64,000 nt of DNA from Melitaea cinxia (GCF_905220565.1 NC_059410.1:1193501-1257500); one strand, 5' to 3'; shown: positions 10,229 to 22,406, numbered from the stretch's first letter. Made by a program: numbers and translations. The notes: generated from the letters alone by a model not told the origin.

Positions 10229-12180
10229 TAATATAAAAATATTAAGCTATATGAGGTATTAATTTCCGTCAATTATAAATATTTCTCCTGTTTTAGGATA
10301 TAATAGCTTTCAATAGTGCCAAATGAGCACAGATGATTTCGCCATTGTCACGTAGAAACAATTATAATTAAATCACTCAATCAACCTATCATAATCCAGA
10401 TACCCACATTTAGGTCGTATTTAATAATTCAAAACTAAATGAACCAAATATATTCTGATACTTCTGAGAGCGTAACCGGTCCCTGTAATAATAATTATCG
10501 TTAACCCTCGTAAATGATTTATGTAACGCCCTATTCATGCTAAAATTTGCGAAGATTAAAATGTGTCCCCGTACTCTTATTGAAGTTAACCAATGTTATT
10601 TCATGGTTTTGGACAAATATTTATCGTTATGTATATTACTGATATAATATTTATAAACTTGAAGATTTTATCCGCGACTCAACAAGTTACCGTATAATCC
10701 TAGAATATCTTTTAAGAAAAAAAAAACCATTGATAGCGAATATGGAAAGGGACACACGAATATGGAAAAGGACACTCAAATATGGCAATTTTTTGCCAGT
10801 ACAAAAACATGTGGTTACGTTTTGTTCAACTGATCAATATGAGATGACAAATAGAACCCATTGCCGAAAAAAAAAACTTTTACTTTTTGTTGCATAAAAT
10901 GTCAAAATACCGACGTAGTGAAAAACCTTAGATAACTTCTAGATAGAATAGCAACTGATAAATATTACAATTTCGGAAAAACTTTCTGACTCGGGTAACT
11001 AGCAATAAAAGAAATGATATTCCAGTGATGAATTAAAGGGCCTATTATGTATGTACATTGTAGGGCCTATTATGGCTGTCTTTTGAATAGTAATTAATCA
11101 ATTTTTCGATTGTTCATCACTTTCTAGAAGCTTCGAGGATGACTGAGGACGCTGGAGCCTTCTTCTTCTGTGTCAGTCTCATTACTTATATTTTGCTTAA
11201 AAAATCAAATAAAAATTAATGGTGAACTATTCTAATATCTTAAACTCTATGCACTAACTAAGCAGTTTTATCCCCGACTTATAGGAAAATGTTATAAACA
11301 TATCAGAAGGCTTCCTTATTTTAAATATGAATAAATTGAAAACGACAGTCTAGAACTTTTCGATAAAATTAAAAGCAATGATACAGAAATTATTGTTGTT
11401 TAATCTTATCGTGACGAGGATCTTGAAAAAGGATGCATGGAAGTTTATTGTGTAAGTAAAGGTACATGAGATGTTGCTTCGGTTTTTCGTTATCGGTTTA
11501 ATAACCTTCAGTACTAGGACTGAAGCAGTTACTCCAACCACCACACGGTGAACTCATGCCTCAATTAACTAAAAAAAAAAAAAAAAAAAAACCTAAATAA
11601 CGTCATTTAAACTTTCTTCACAACGTTTCCTCAACGATGAAACATTGTCGAAGTTATGAATAAAGCAAAACGTAATAAGACGGACGTACCGAGAGAGAAA
11701 AATCAGCGTCCCGTGGCGCTCCCGTCGTACCATCCCGGGAGTCATTACTCTCAACCATTACGTATCTCCTTCATTAAATTCCAAATCCCCCCCCCCGTAC
11801 CTCCCACGTTTCCCTGGATACGGGAAAAATTCGTAAATAGCTCCCCTACATCCTGATATGTTAGAGCGCGATGGTAATTTCGTACATAAAAAACAACTAT
11901 GAGTTTCCTTTTTCCTTTATAATTTCCTCTATGCGGAAGTTTTATTTCGTATATCGAAGGTTATGCTATTTATATTTTTATTTATTGTGTTAGTTATATG
12001 AACTCTTTGGAAATTGATTGCTCTGCCGTTTTATTGCTTCTTTTGAAATATATCGCTGGCAATTGCGTGATTAAGGTTTCTACCTTCTTCAACAAAAATA
12101 GTAACATATATTTATAAAAATAATACATACATATTAGCACAATTCGTCACGACCACCTTTATCAGTTACTAGTAACCGAT
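10229..12180. other. Unassigned stretch
   Basis: About 2 kb with no recognised element. Visible small features are a short tandem repeat (10738-10790), two copies of GGGCCTATTATG about 30 bases apart (11040-11080), an A run at 11571-11590, and C-rich sequence near 11790. Confidence 0.35.
10738..10790 (+). repeat. Short tandem repeat, about 20 bp unit
   Basis: About two and a half copies of a unit reading CGAATATGGAAAAGGACACT, with small differences between copies. Confidence 0.7.
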
Positions 12181-12365
12181 GCAGCCTATTGCAGTTCACT
12201 GCTGGACACAGACCTAACCAAGTTTGCTCCAGACATCTCGGTTTCCCGAAATCCTCATCCAGTCTACACTGGCAATCTCACGCAGATCGTCGGTCCAGCG
12301 GGCTTGAGGACGTCACACACTGCGTTTGTCATCACGCGGACTTAACTCAAAGACACATCTGCTCT
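12181..12365 (-). mobile_element. RTE LINE 3' fragment, diverged
   Basis: Minus strand carries the end of the RTE reading frame and the CAGCAGTGAACTGC tail, with many substitutions. Its 5' side appears to skip the same segment that is missing from the copy at 57585-58039. Confidence 0.7.
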
Positions 12366-12378
12366 TTCTCTCTGCTCG

Positions 12379-12628
12379 ACTTCAATTACATTAACAAGTA
12401 TTACAACGTATGTAGACGAAAAAAATTAACAAACGCACTACTCGTCACTACGATTTTCGAGGGTTTCCCTCGATTTCTCTAGAATCCCATCATCATCATC
12501 CTGGTTTCCTTATCATGGTACTACACTTGGGATCCGCGAACATACATGCGAAGATACAATTAAAAAAAAATTATATATTTATAAACGGTTGAATTGAGTA
12601 TAACCTTCTTCTTTTTTAATGTCGGTTA
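12379..12628 (-). mobile_element. T repeat, internally deleted
   Basis: CGACTTCAATTACATTAACA at the left and CCTTCTTCTTTTTTAATGTC at the right mark both T ends. The GATTTCTCTAGAATCCCATC block is present, but about half the usual middle is missing. Confidence 0.65.
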
Positions 12629-12982
12629 AAAAATTACAGAAAAATCGACTACTAATCTGTTATAAAAACCAAGTCTAATATACAAAGCTTTAGAAACTAA
12701 GGCTACTGCTTAAAAGTATTTCAACAAAAGCAAAAGATAAGTTTTGAATACGATACTAATTAAAACAAATAACTCAAAAAATAGATTTTCCTTTTGGGGT
12801 TGCATAGATTACAATCTGTTTACAACCTAAAGGTGTCAACGTGATCCGATTTATAATCCTGCGGCGCCTTTTAAGGGCTGATTTCTTTATTTATAGCGGT
12901 ACATCTCGTTGGTCTGAATAAAAATAAATAAATAAAATTAGTCGTTATAGCTGCTTGACAAACATACAAAACATTGTGTTAT

Positions 12983-13192
12983 ATCGATAATTTTGCCGAG
13001 GCCAGCTTGTCGCTGGAGGGATCCTGTTGCCTGCAGATCGGGGACCCTCCAATTAAAGCGGCTGAAGGCTCTCCCGCAGGGATTTGGTTGATATTGCACC
13101 CCCAAGTGCCACCGACATACGGTCTAGGACTGCCTACCCGGACGTCCTGGATATCACCCATAAATGGGTTCCCATGCGATACCAAAAAAATC
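12983..13192 (+). mobile_element. H: poly(A)-tailed LINE 3' fragment
   Basis: Second copy of the 9.9 kb H block, ending ATGCGATACC followed by seven As. No clear target-site duplication was seen. Confidence 0.75.
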
Positions 13193-13611
13193 TATAATAT
13201 TTAAATAACTATGTACTGTGTAATTACGTATTATCTGTGTTTGGTTTACAAGATATAGAAACAGCTTGTCTTTCGACATATGCTTTCTTAGAGGATTTTT
13301 ATTTTTCCCTATCTTTTGCCACTCGAATCCATTCTGGATTTCTTGTTGGTCTAATCACATACAATAACTATCAACTTAAGTATTCCTATGATTATTAAGA
13401 AAAACTATAAATGACAACAAAAAATTAATGTCAAAATCAATATTAAAGTGGGAATCAAATATAATTTTAAATAATTTAACAAGTCAAATTAAACATTCAT
13501 CTAGTAATTTAGACATATAACATATTTTATTGCTGTAATTAAATAAGTTTAAAGTATTTGCGAAAAACTCTTCAACAGTCTAAATGTCATTCAGTACAAG
13601 ATTTTTTTATT
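13193..13611. other. Unassigned AT-rich stretch
   Basis: No family recognised. Confidence 0.35.
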
Positions 13612-13872
13612 CAAATACGTCGGCAAGAAGCTTACGGCACACCTGATGGTAAGCGGTTACTGTAGCCTACAGACGCTTGCAACTGCAATTGACGACTGCA
13701 GCATCGAGAGAGCATTACCACCCCTAACCCCTAGCCCTTCCCAAAAGCTATGATTTCCTTATTAACCACCGGAACACAACAATGCTTGAAAGCAGTATTA
13801 TTTAGCTGTGTTCTTCCGTAAGGTACTTCCCCAGTTGGGCTGTTGCAGATTTTGAGCAGTATAATTCCTACA
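13612..13872 (+). mobile_element. C repeat
   Basis: Has CACCTGATGGTAAGCGGTTA, GCTTGAAAGCAGTATTATTT and GATTTTGAGCAGTATAATTC in the usual C order. An extra stretch (ACTGCAATTGACGACTGC) replaces part of the standard left half. Confidence 0.75.
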
Positions 13873-13885
13873 GTTACTTCTGTTT

Positions 13886-14210
13886 ACGCTTCAGCCTGTA
13901 ATATCTCTTCCTGGGCATAGGCCTCTTTCTCCGTGTAGGAGAAGGATCAGAGCTTAATCCACGCTGCTCCAATACGGGTTGGCGAATATATTCCCTACTA
14001 TGAGTAACGATCGCTATCAGGTGTACATGTTAACAACCGGGACCGATGGCTTAACGTGCTCTCCGAGGCACGGTGAGGAGGCCCACAAGGACTGCACAAA
14101 CACCCAGACCACGGCAAACACCTGTATGGCCAATATGCGGGGATCGAACCCGCAACCGCCAGCGCAACAGGTACAATCCATGGCCATAACCGTTGCGCCA
14201 ACGCGCCGTC
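13886..14210 (-). mobile_element. A SINE (Metulj-like), near full length
   Basis: On the minus strand it starts with a tRNA-like head: A-box region TTGGCGCAACGG and B box GGTTCGATCCC. The body (TCTCCGAGGCACGGTG complement, CGCTATCAGG complement) follows, then the tail GGCATAGGCC complement and TACAGGCTG. An imperfect duplication, TTACTTCTGTT at 13874-13884 and TTACTTTTGTT at 14211-14221, flanks it. Transcription would be by pol III and copying by a LINE enzyme supplied in trans. Confidence 0.85.
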
Positions 14211-14483
14211 TTACTTTTGTTATAACATTGTATAAAATACATAAATATGTTCGATATAAACACTAGCTTATAACGCATGTATATTTATTATAGCCTAATT
14301 ATCGTGAATTAATAATTTTTGAATTACCAACCATCGTCTTTCTTATTAGCATATATACATTAATATACATTTAAAAGAAAGAAAAAGTTGTTACTGTTAG
14401 TCGATTAAAGCTACAAAGAAATTAATTCAATATTAATTTTAAATTCAGTTGCAGTAGTAACAAAATCTATAATTATTCTACCA
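14211..14483. other. AT-rich spacer before the RTE copy
   Basis: Nothing recognised apart from the duplicated target at its right edge. Confidence 0.4.
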
Positions 14484-14495
14484 TGAAGATTCATA

Positions 14496-16235
14496 AATCA
14501 AAAAATCATCAAGCAGAATAGGGGGTCCAAAGTTTTCCAAAGACCATTGGGGAGAAGCCTTCTTGCGAAGCTTAAAACAGCAGATGGCAGAACCGTCTGC
14601 TCTCGCCCTCAGGTCCGAGAAGAGGTTGAGAATTTTTATGGACAGCTGTACTCGTCGAGCGCACGCAAGCCTGCGACTTGGGACACCGAAGATCCACGGG
14701 CACCATTGTTGCGCCATTATTCGGAGTGTATCCCGGACTTCGAAGAGGATGAGATTGGTGCAGCGCTCGGGCAGCTTAAAAACGGAAGGGCCCCGGGGGA
14801 TGACGGAGTTACCACTGAACTCCTTAAAGCCGCAGGGCGACCTGTCCTGAAAGCCTTGGCAAGACTATTTAACGCCGTCATCCACCGAGGTACCACGCCG
14901 GAGGCGTGGTCCAGGAGTGTGGTGGTGCTGTTCTTTAAGAGAGGCGATAAGTCTCTATTAAAGAATTACAGACCGATCTCACTTCTGCGCCACGTCTATA
15001 AGCTGTTTTCGAGGGTTGTTACGAATCGTCTCGCCAGAAGACTCGACGAATTCCAACCACCAGAGCAGGCTGGGTTTCGAAATGGCTACAGCACCGTGGA
15101 CCACATCCATACTGTTCGGCAGATTATCCAAAAGACGGAAGAATATAATCAACCGCTGTGTATGGCATTTGTGGACTACGAGAAAGCCTTCGACTCCGTC
15201 GAGACCTGGGCTGTCCTGGACTCTCTGCAGAGATGTCATATCGACTGGCGATATATCGAGGTACTAAAATCTATGTACGACGCGGCGACGATGACCGTTC
15301 ATGTCAATGACCAAAGAACAAGACCTATTTCCCTCCGGCGCGGGGTAAGACAGGGGGATGTAATATCACCGAAACTGTTTACCACTGCGCTAGAGGATGT
15401 TTTTAAGACCTTGGATTGGGGGGAACGGGGCATCAACGTCAACGGTGAATTCATCTCTCACCTTCGTTTCACCGACGATATTGTCATCTTTGCGGAGACG
15501 CTGGATGAGTTAGGCCAAATGCTGGCCGGCCTAAACGAGTCCTCCCGACGTGTCGGTCTCTGTATGAACTTGGATAAGACGAAAGTTATGTTTAACAACC
15601 AAGTCATACCGATACCGGTATCGGTCGATGGTACCCTTCTCGAAGTTGTTCAGGATTATATTTACCTAGGCCATACTATCCAACTAGGCCGCAACAACTT
15701 CGAGAAGGAGGCCGATAGGAGGATTCGGTTGGGCTGGGCGGCGTTTGGCAGACTCCGTCGAGTCTTCACTTCGAAGATTCCGCAATGCTTGAAGACAAAA
15801 GTTTTCGAGCAATGCGTCCTGCCTGTGTTAACATACGGAGCCGAGACGTGGACACTGACCAAGGGACTGGTCCACAAGTTTAAAGTCGCTCAACGTGCAA
15901 TGGAACGGGCTATGCTTGGGGTCTCTCTCAAAGACAGGATTAGAAATGAGACTATCCGCGAGAGAACGAAAGTAACCGACATAGCCCACAGAATTAGCAA
16001 GTTGAAGTGGCAGTGGGCTGGTCATCTGTGTCGCAGGACCGATGGCCGTTGGAGTAGACGGGTCCTAGAGTGGAGACCGCGTCTTGGCAAACGCAGTGTG
16101 GGACGTCCTCCGGCCCGTTGGACCAACGATCTACGTAAGATTGCCGGTGTAGGCTGGATGAGGATTGCGGAAGACCGGGATGTGTGGCGCGAACTTGGGG
16201 AGGCCTATGTCCAGCAGTGGACTGCGATAGGCTGA
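14496..16235 (+). CDS. RTE reverse transcriptase, N-terminally truncated
   Basis: The frame is open from the left junction to the stop at 16233-16235 with no proper start; the first codons are read-in sequence. Counting from the TTG at 14547 as residue 1, the RT domain covers about residues 70-350. It has YRPISLL at 141-147, the first catalytic Asp in FVDYEKAFDS at 208-217, GVRQGDVISP at 266-275, and the catalytic Asp pair at 310-311 in FTDD. Most relatives have FADD or YADD, so Thr here replaces the usual Ala and could lower activity. A C-terminal region with WAGHLCRR and GRPPARW is typical of RTE proteins. The product would copy its own RNA into nicked chromosomal DNA. Without the endonuclease and a promoter this copy cannot move by itself. 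Confidence 0.9.
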   Translation, partial: NQKIIKQNRGSKVFQRPLGRSLLAKLKTADGRTVCSRPQVREEVENFYGQLYSSSARKPATWDTEDPRAPLLRHYSECIPDFEEDEIGAALGQLKNGRAPGDDGVTTELLKAAGRPVLKALARLFNAVIHRGTTPEAWSRSVVVLFFKRGDKSLLKNYRPISLLRHVYKLFSRVVTNRLARRLDEFQPPEQAGFRNGYSTVDHIHTVRQIIQKTEEYNQPLCMAFVDYEKAFDSVETWAVLDSLQRCHIDWRYIEVLKSMYDAATMTVHVNDQRTRPISLRRGVRQGDVISPKLFTTALEDVFKTLDWGERGINVNGEFISHLRFTDDIVIFAETLDELGQMLAGLNESSRRVGLCMNLDKTKVMFNNQVIPIPVSVDGTLLEVVQDYIYLGHTIQLGRNNFEKEADRRIRLGWAAFGRLRRVFTSKIPQCLKTKVFEQCVLPVLTYGAETWTLTKGLVHKFKVAQRAMERAMLGVSLKDRIRNETIRERTKVTDIAHRISKLKWQWAGHLCRRTDGRWSRRVLEWRPRLGKRSVGRPPARWTNDLRKIAGVGWMRIAEDRDVWRELGEAYVQQWTAIG

Positions 16236-16237
16236 AG
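14496..16237 (+). mobile_element. RTE-type LINE, 5'-truncated, with target-site duplication
   Basis: This is the longest transposon copy with an unbroken reading frame in the window. A perfect 12 bp duplication, TGAAGATTCATA, lies at 14484-14495 and 16238-16249 and fixes both ends. The 5' part with the apurinic-type endonuclease is missing, as expected when reverse transcription stops early during target-primed integration. The copy ends just after the stop codon, with the tail GTCCAGCAGTGGACTGCG and GCTGAAG, and has no poly(A), which fits the RTE group. The same tail caps the D elements and, in altered form, the A SINEs. The uninterrupted 580-codon frame and perfect duplication indicate a young insertion. 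Confidence 0.93.
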
Positions 16238-16492
16238 TGAAGATTCATATACAAATGGACATTCTGTTAAAGGCTAATCAAATATAGTAAACTAGCTTTT
16301 AACCGCGGCTTCTTCACTCGCATTGAATTTTTTTTGAATTAATAAGTATCGTATGCTACTAATACCTCCAAAGGGATGTGTACAATGTTGCATTGTGATC
16401 GGTTAAGTATTTTTCGCGTGAAAGCGTAATAAACAAACTGACATTCACATTTATATTATTACTACTAATTAAGGTGTTTGATTGATTCGTCA

Positions 16493-16875
16493 ATCTATAT
16501 ATATATATATTTCTTGTGTGCGTGTGTATGTAGTGACATTCAGTGTCGTTCCATTGAACTCCTCCTAGACGGCTGGACGGATTTTGATGAAATTTTTTGT
16601 GTGAGTTCAAGGGGATTCGAGGATGGTTTAGATTCACAATATGGTCCACTGGAAAATGTTTATTTAACTAATTTTTCATTTTTTAAGTAGTTGTTAATTT
16701 TGGAATGTTTTACATTGGATCCGATAGACTGCGCTACCATCGCAGCATCAAATATTAAATATTATTCTATTTTAATTCCAGTTGTCCCGACAGTTGGTGC
16801 TGCGATCAAATTGAGAAAAATATTTGAAATTTTGTGTTATGGCAAAAAAATATTTGCGGGGTCAGCTAGTTTTCA
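16493..16875 (+). mobile_element. I repeat, ends GGGGTCAGCTAGT
   Basis: Begins with a TA run. It contains GACGGCTGGACGGATTTTGA and ATTCGAGGATGGTTTAGATT and ends TTTGCGGGGTCAGCTAGT. The end is shared with 32505-32708 and, inverted, with 34330-34560. The CTAGT terminus suggests a non-autonomous Helitron-like element, but the 5' end was not fixed. Confidence 0.55.
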
Positions 16876-18107
16876 TATATATTTTTATTATATCCGTCTA
16901 GAGTTTTACGTAAAGAGGTGCAAATCGATGATACCATTTTCTCTGAGCCTTAAACGAAGGCTGCAAAATGATCATGGCTGCCTGGGTTTTATTACTACAA
17001 GGCAGAGTGGCTCATCTCGTAGCGTCGAAAAGAAAATATTGTGATTTCAACAACACCCTCGATACTATATAAATATGTATCCTAATATAAAGTTTTTTTT
17101 ATTCTAGTCATTTGTCCCGTTTACCTAATTGTGTCATGATCTCAATACTTTTCCCATTAATCGTCGTCTTTTAAAATATTTGTAATAGTTTATTAATTTA
17201 GAATATTGTTATATTGTTTAATCTAATTCGGTGTGAAATGAATTATTTAAAATTAATAATAATACAAAAAATTTGATCTAAATGATAACGGATGGGTGGA
17301 GGGGAACACATTACGTGAATTTCATCGATTTCATAAATTATATTTCTTAAAAGGGCTTATAATGAACTTAGTCCATAGTTTTCCATGATCCATCCACAGT
17401 CTGATATAAGTACGAATAACCATAGAATATGCGTGCGTCAGAAGCATGATAAGTGTCCTATCGACTCTACTTCTAGGCTATGGAACTATGGGAACTAGCT
17501 ACCTGACTATGGGAAGTTTATTTGAAAGCAGTGTTATTCTCTTGTGATCTACTGTACAGTGGAGCTATTTCTCCATTCGGGCTGTATCTCAACCAAATAA
17601 GTTGAACAGTTTTCAATTATAAATGTAAGCTGTGATAGTCGATTTTAGCTAAAACGATTAAAATAGGTGTATAATGTAGGGAATACCTCAAGTGGCGCAT
17701 ATTACGGCGGTTAAAGTAATTACAATACAGCCTGCAACGTAGCACAGCGGAGCACGCGCGAAACTTACGCCCATACTAACTTCGAAACGCTTAGAGTTAC
17801 AAAATAATTAAAGTCATAAGCGTCAGCGGCTTTGCTTTCATTTGGACTTTCTTTGTGATGTCTTAATTATTATGTATAAATGTAACACAATTAAACTGAA
17901 AAGTCTCGGACAGCAAAAAAATAATGTCTTATAAATTAAAAAGGTTACTTAATTAGAAAACAGAATATATTAATCTCATCAGGACTTACGTGACGGTGTT
18001 GCAGTTTATTTTCTATATACGAATATTTTTGGAGAGTAGTTACTAAAACCTATAAAATTTCTACTCAGTTGATGACTATTTCCTAAAATACCATTTTTTT
18101 TTTATAC
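16876..18107. other. Unassigned stretch
   Basis: About 1.2 kb without a recognised family. A slightly GC-richer patch near 17680-17830 shows no open frame or splice context I can support. Confidence 0.35.
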
Positions 18108-18366
18108 AACTAGGTCGGCAAACAAGCGTACGGCTCGCCTGACAGTATGTGATAACCGTAGCTTATAAGTTTCTGTAACACCAGAAGCATCGTAAGCGCG
18201 TTGCCAAGCCTATCCCCAATTCCTCCTAAAGAACTCTGGTTACCTTACTCACCAACAGGAACACAACACTGCTTGATAACATTATTATTAAGCTGTGACC
18301 TTTTGTAAGATCGAGGTACTATCCCAGTCTGAACAGGAAATTTTCTACTATGCCCTACATCTGTTA
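18108..18366 (+). mobile_element. C repeat
   Basis: Full-length C order from AACTAGGTCGGCAAACAAGC to CTATGCCCTACATC, moderately diverged. Confidence 0.8.
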
Positions 18367-18902
18367 AAAAAAATAACAATATTGTTTTTTAAAATAGATT
18401 TTATTTGTTAATTATGTGTATAAAATCGCGTTCGCCTATACCTTCCGCCATACACACCCAACGTATTATTTAAGCTAATATGAAAATTGTTCAAGTAATT
18501 ACGCAGCCGGGACACGTGCGATCTATTCTCTACCTGTACCAGAATTGTAATCAACTCGATATGACGAACCGAATCGCCTTTTATGGGACTTAATGGTTTC
18601 AAACTTCGCTTATGGGTATTTTAAACAGATGTGATCCAAACTTGCCTTGAAAGAGTTTGGAATCGATTCAATAAGTTTTAGCTTTTCATTCCGTTGGAGA
18701 GCTTATTAGGCTTTACATTTTTATTATAAATCTGGAAATTATTTAAAAGCTATATATAAAAATGAAGGTAAAAAATAAAAAAAAATTATGATAACAATGA
18801 ATTTAAAACTAATCAAAACAAGTCCTGAGATAGACTTTCTGATTGGAGAAAGAGTTCTATTGAGAGAGTGTCAATATCTTAACGTATGTATTAATACCTG
18901 AC
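18367..18902. other. Unassigned AT-rich stretch
   Basis: Contains a 64-codon minus-strand frame with no recognised similarity; nothing else seen. Confidence 0.35.
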
Positions 18903-19220
18903 ACGCTTCAGCCTGCAATATCTTACTGCTGGGCATAGGCCTTTTTCTCTATATAGGAGAAGGATCAGAGCTTAATCCACTACGCTGCTCTACTGCGGGT
19001 TGGCGGATATATTGCCTACTATGAGTTACGATCACTATCAGGTAGTACATGATAACAACTAGAACCGATATCTTACCGTGGTCTCCGAGGCACGGCGGAC
19101 AGACTCACAAGGACTAACAGACCGGAAATAAATATTTGTATACACAAATATCCACTCCGAGCGAGAATCGAACCCACAACCGTCGGTGTTTAGTCGCCGT
19201 TGACACGGTACACGCACCAT
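18903..19220 (-). mobile_element. A SINE, diverged
   Basis: Tail, body and head blocks appear in order on the minus strand (AGCCTGCAATATC, GATCAGAGCTTAATCCAC, GAGAATCGAACCCACAACC as read on plus). The A-box part is largely lost and there are many substitutions, so this is an old copy. Confidence 0.7.
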
Positions 19221-19866
19221 TACAAGAGGACTCCTTTCTCAAGAGGACAGTATTTTTTTGCAATCGGAAGGAAGCAGCATTTTGCACTGATATTTTAATT
19301 TTAGCGTTATAAATTGAGAATTAGGTAGCTTTTTCAGCCTTGATAATTTATATAAAATATTATGAATAAAATTAATTTTAAGCTCGTAATTACACCATAG
19401 CATATTATAAAATATATTATACAGTTGAACCGTCTTCAACTTGAAAAAAACACCACAAAAATTGTTTAAAGAGATCTCAAATTAAATACAATAAATAACT
19501 CGATCTACCCTCAATAACGCTATGAGAGAAATAAAGCTTCAATGCTTTATAAAATTCAATCTAGGAAAATGCGTTTCCGGAATAAAAAAAAAAGTGCAAT
19601 AATAAAATCCACTTAAAAATAAGATTTTCTAACGTCGGAACGAGCGCTCTAAGTGAAATAGCCGCGGGGCGAATCTTTATTCTAAAACTTAACGTAGTAA
19701 AATACGTTCACTAGTAAATGTTGTTAGTTTTTTTTAATTTTTTTTATAGATAGACTCGTAGCACTTACCTTTAGGTCGTGGCAGGAGTAATTTTGTTACT
19801 AACCATGCCTAAGTACTACAAATGCAGTTAAATTGAATTTTATGACATTAAGTAGAGTCGAGTCAT

Positions 19867-20179
19867 TTTTAACCGACATCAAAAAAGTAGGAGGTTACTC
19901 AATTCGACCTATAATATATATATGTATGTTCAGGGATAACTTCGTAGTTTATGAACCGATTTTGATCATTCTTTTTTTGCTGGAAAGAAAATATCTTCAG
20001 TGTGGTACCATGATAAGGAAACCAGGATCTGATGATGGAAACCCAGAGAAGTCGAGGAAAACCCTCGAAAATTGTAGTGACGACTAGTGCGTTTGTTATT
20101 TTTTTTCGTCTACTTACGTTGTATTACTTGTCGATATAATTGAAGTTGGTTTATTTCGTTTTCAAGCAAACACAATTAT
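19867..20179 (+). mobile_element. T repeat
   Basis: Both ends are present: AACCGACATCAAAAAAG at the left and ATTGAAGTTGGTTTATTTCG then CAAACACAATTATG at the right. The inner block GGATCTGATGATGGAAACCC matches other T copies. Confidence 0.75.
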
Positions 20180-20270
20180 GTTTATTAGACTGATTTTTGA
20201 CACGAAATTTTTTTAGTAGATTTTTATGCACGACGTGAAAACGAAATAGCATTTAGTCGAAAACATATCA

Positions 20271-20540
20271 ATAGCAAACAAGCGTATCGCTCACCTGGTA
20301 AGCGATTACCGTAGTTTATAGACGCCTGTAACACCGAGAAGTGTCGCAAGCCCATTTCCGACCTTATCCTCAATTCCTCTCAAGAGCTCTGGTCACCTTA
20401 CTCACCAACAGGAACACAACACTGCTTGAAAGCCATATTATTTAGCTGTGATCTTCTGTAAGGTCATGATACTACTCCAGTCGGGCTGGTCCATATTTTG
20501 TGCAGAAATATTCCTGCTGTGCCCTACCTTAGTTGACCTA
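20271..20540 (+). mobile_element. C repeat
   Basis: Full order from AGCAAACAAGCGTATCGCTC to TGCCCTACCTTAGTTGACC, with a small deletion near the left end. Confidence 0.8.
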
Positions 20541-21741
20541 AGTTAAATAAATCCTATATAATTAGAACCAGTTGATAGTTAATTAAATTACAAGAATTTA
20601 AATACATTTTTTGTAGGTTTCCAAGTTTAGATTCACACTAATTTTCAATCGAAAATTCTCACGTCAATATATCAGCTTTTTTAAATATGTTGGTAAGTTT
20701 TTTGTACGTTGAAATCTCTTAAGCATAACAATACATATAATAAATAGTTTTCGTTTATTTTATTTATTTATTTTTTGCCATAAATATACAATGAGTTTAG
20801 TCGATAATTAACGACCGTTTTGGCAAAGAGATATATTTACATATGCGCCACTATCACAAATAGTTTCGTTATACATATTTCTTTCGATACAAGATATTTT
20901 TGTTCGTGTAAATTGTGATTTCTGCTCTTAGTGCTTGTCCCTTTTAGGTTTCTAAGTTGCCGTACTTTTGAAAAGACGCAAAGCCTTTCAAATTTCATCA
21001 CAAGCACTTGGTGACGATGATTGATCATAGTAGGGAAGCGCTAGACCAGTAAACGAGGCTTTCAGCCCCTATAAAGATTTTGCACACATATCCTCAATTC
21101 AACTCAAACAGCGCTCTACCAAACTTTACTTATTTTTTGTGTATAGAAGAATTTAATAAAAAGGATATAAAAATTTAAGCGTAACGCGTATGTTTGATAA
21201 TTTAAATAAGACATTCTCGTTCACGATACACATTGTTAAGAGCTGAAAGCAACGTAATGTTATACCCGGGTAATGCGTCTGAATTTAATATATGCCATTA
21301 CGGTGTACAGCTTTTAGCTACACCCTTGTATGTTATACGCGGTGTTCAATTTAACGATATCACAATTACGTGATAAATACTGTCGTTAAGTATTTTTTTG
21401 TTGTTGTTGAAAATATGTCAACAATCCAAGCAAAATAGGTAAATGCATTTAAGGAAGTACTGTTAGTTTCTTTAATATTAAAATTATCATATTTCAATAT
21501 CGTTTGCTTTGTTTTTATCTAAAAATTGGAAAAAATTAAAAACACAGCGTGAGAATTTCTGTAAGTACCGCGGGTAGTAAAACCAGTTTTGAAGTGAATA
21601 TAGTTACTATATTGAATAGTTTTTTGACGAATTAGTAATTTATTAGATTACTGCAATAAAACGTCTAAATGGAATTTTAGCAGTATATTCACATTCTTAA
21701 TCACTAGTAACCTGACGTTGTTCCTTTTCTAATGCTTTTTA
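20541..21741. other. Unassigned stretch
   Basis: About 1.2 kb, AT-rich, no recognised element or coding block. Confidence 0.35.
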
Positions 21742-21967
21742 AACCGACTTTAAAAAAGGACTTCGTCGTTTATGAATCGATTTTGATTTTTTTTTTTGTT
21801 GGAAAGGATATATTTCGAATGTGGTACCATGATGTTATGATGGAATCCCAGAAAAATCGAGGAGAACCCTCGCGTTTTGCGTTTGTTAATTTTTTCGTCT
21901 AATTGCGCTGTATTACTTGTAAATGTAATTGAAGTTGGTTTTTTTCGTTTGCTAGCAAACAATTATT
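21742..21967 (+). mobile_element. T repeat, short copy
   Basis: Starts AACCGACTTTAAAAAAGG and ends TTGAAGTTGGTTTTTTTCG then GCTAGCAAAC. The middle is reduced compared with the 500 bp copy. Confidence 0.75.
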
Positions 21968-22079
21968 ACTTAACAAAGATAGACTCGTGACATGTAGAAC
22001 ATTTGACTTAAAATACTGTATCTTGTATTATTATTAATGGATTTATTTGTAATGAAAAAGATACAATTTCAAAATGATC

Positions 22080-22406
22080 ATCATTACAGCCTAAACAGTC
22101 CACTGCTGGACATAGGCCTCCACAAGTTTACGCCCAAAATAACGTGAACTCATGTGTTTTGCCCATAGTCACCACGCTGGGCAGGCGGGTTGGTGACCGC
22201 AGTACTGGCATTGTCGCACCGAAGACGCTGCTGCCCGTCTTCGGCCTGTGTATTTCAAAGCCAGCAGTTGGATGGTTATCCCGCCACCGGTCGGCTTCTT
22301 AAGTTCCAAGGTGGTTGTGGAACCTTGTTATCCCTTAGTCGCCTCTTACGACACCCACGGGAAGAGAGGGGGTGGCTAAATTCTTTAGTGCCGTAGCCAC
22401 ACAGCA
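22080..22406 (-). mobile_element. D element, full length
   Basis: The minus strand runs from CTGTGTGGCTACGG at the right edge through AGGCGACTAAGGGATAAC and CGAAGACGGGCAGCAGCG to the RTE-like tail GTCCAGCAGTGGACTG and ATG-type triplets. The 5' terminus is the same as in four other copies, so this is a unit of defined length, not a random truncation. Confidence 0.88.

Noticed and set aside
13998..14278. Open frames of 67-95 codons over the A SINEs (also near 32023, 38842, 54664 and 59446)
   Set aside because: They lie in tRNA-derived SINE sequence in several frames at once and recur only because the SINE recurs.
22190..22396. 68-codon frame repeated near 61286 with almost the same peptide
   Set aside because: The similarity is that of two D elements; the frame runs antisense to the element and is broken in other copies.
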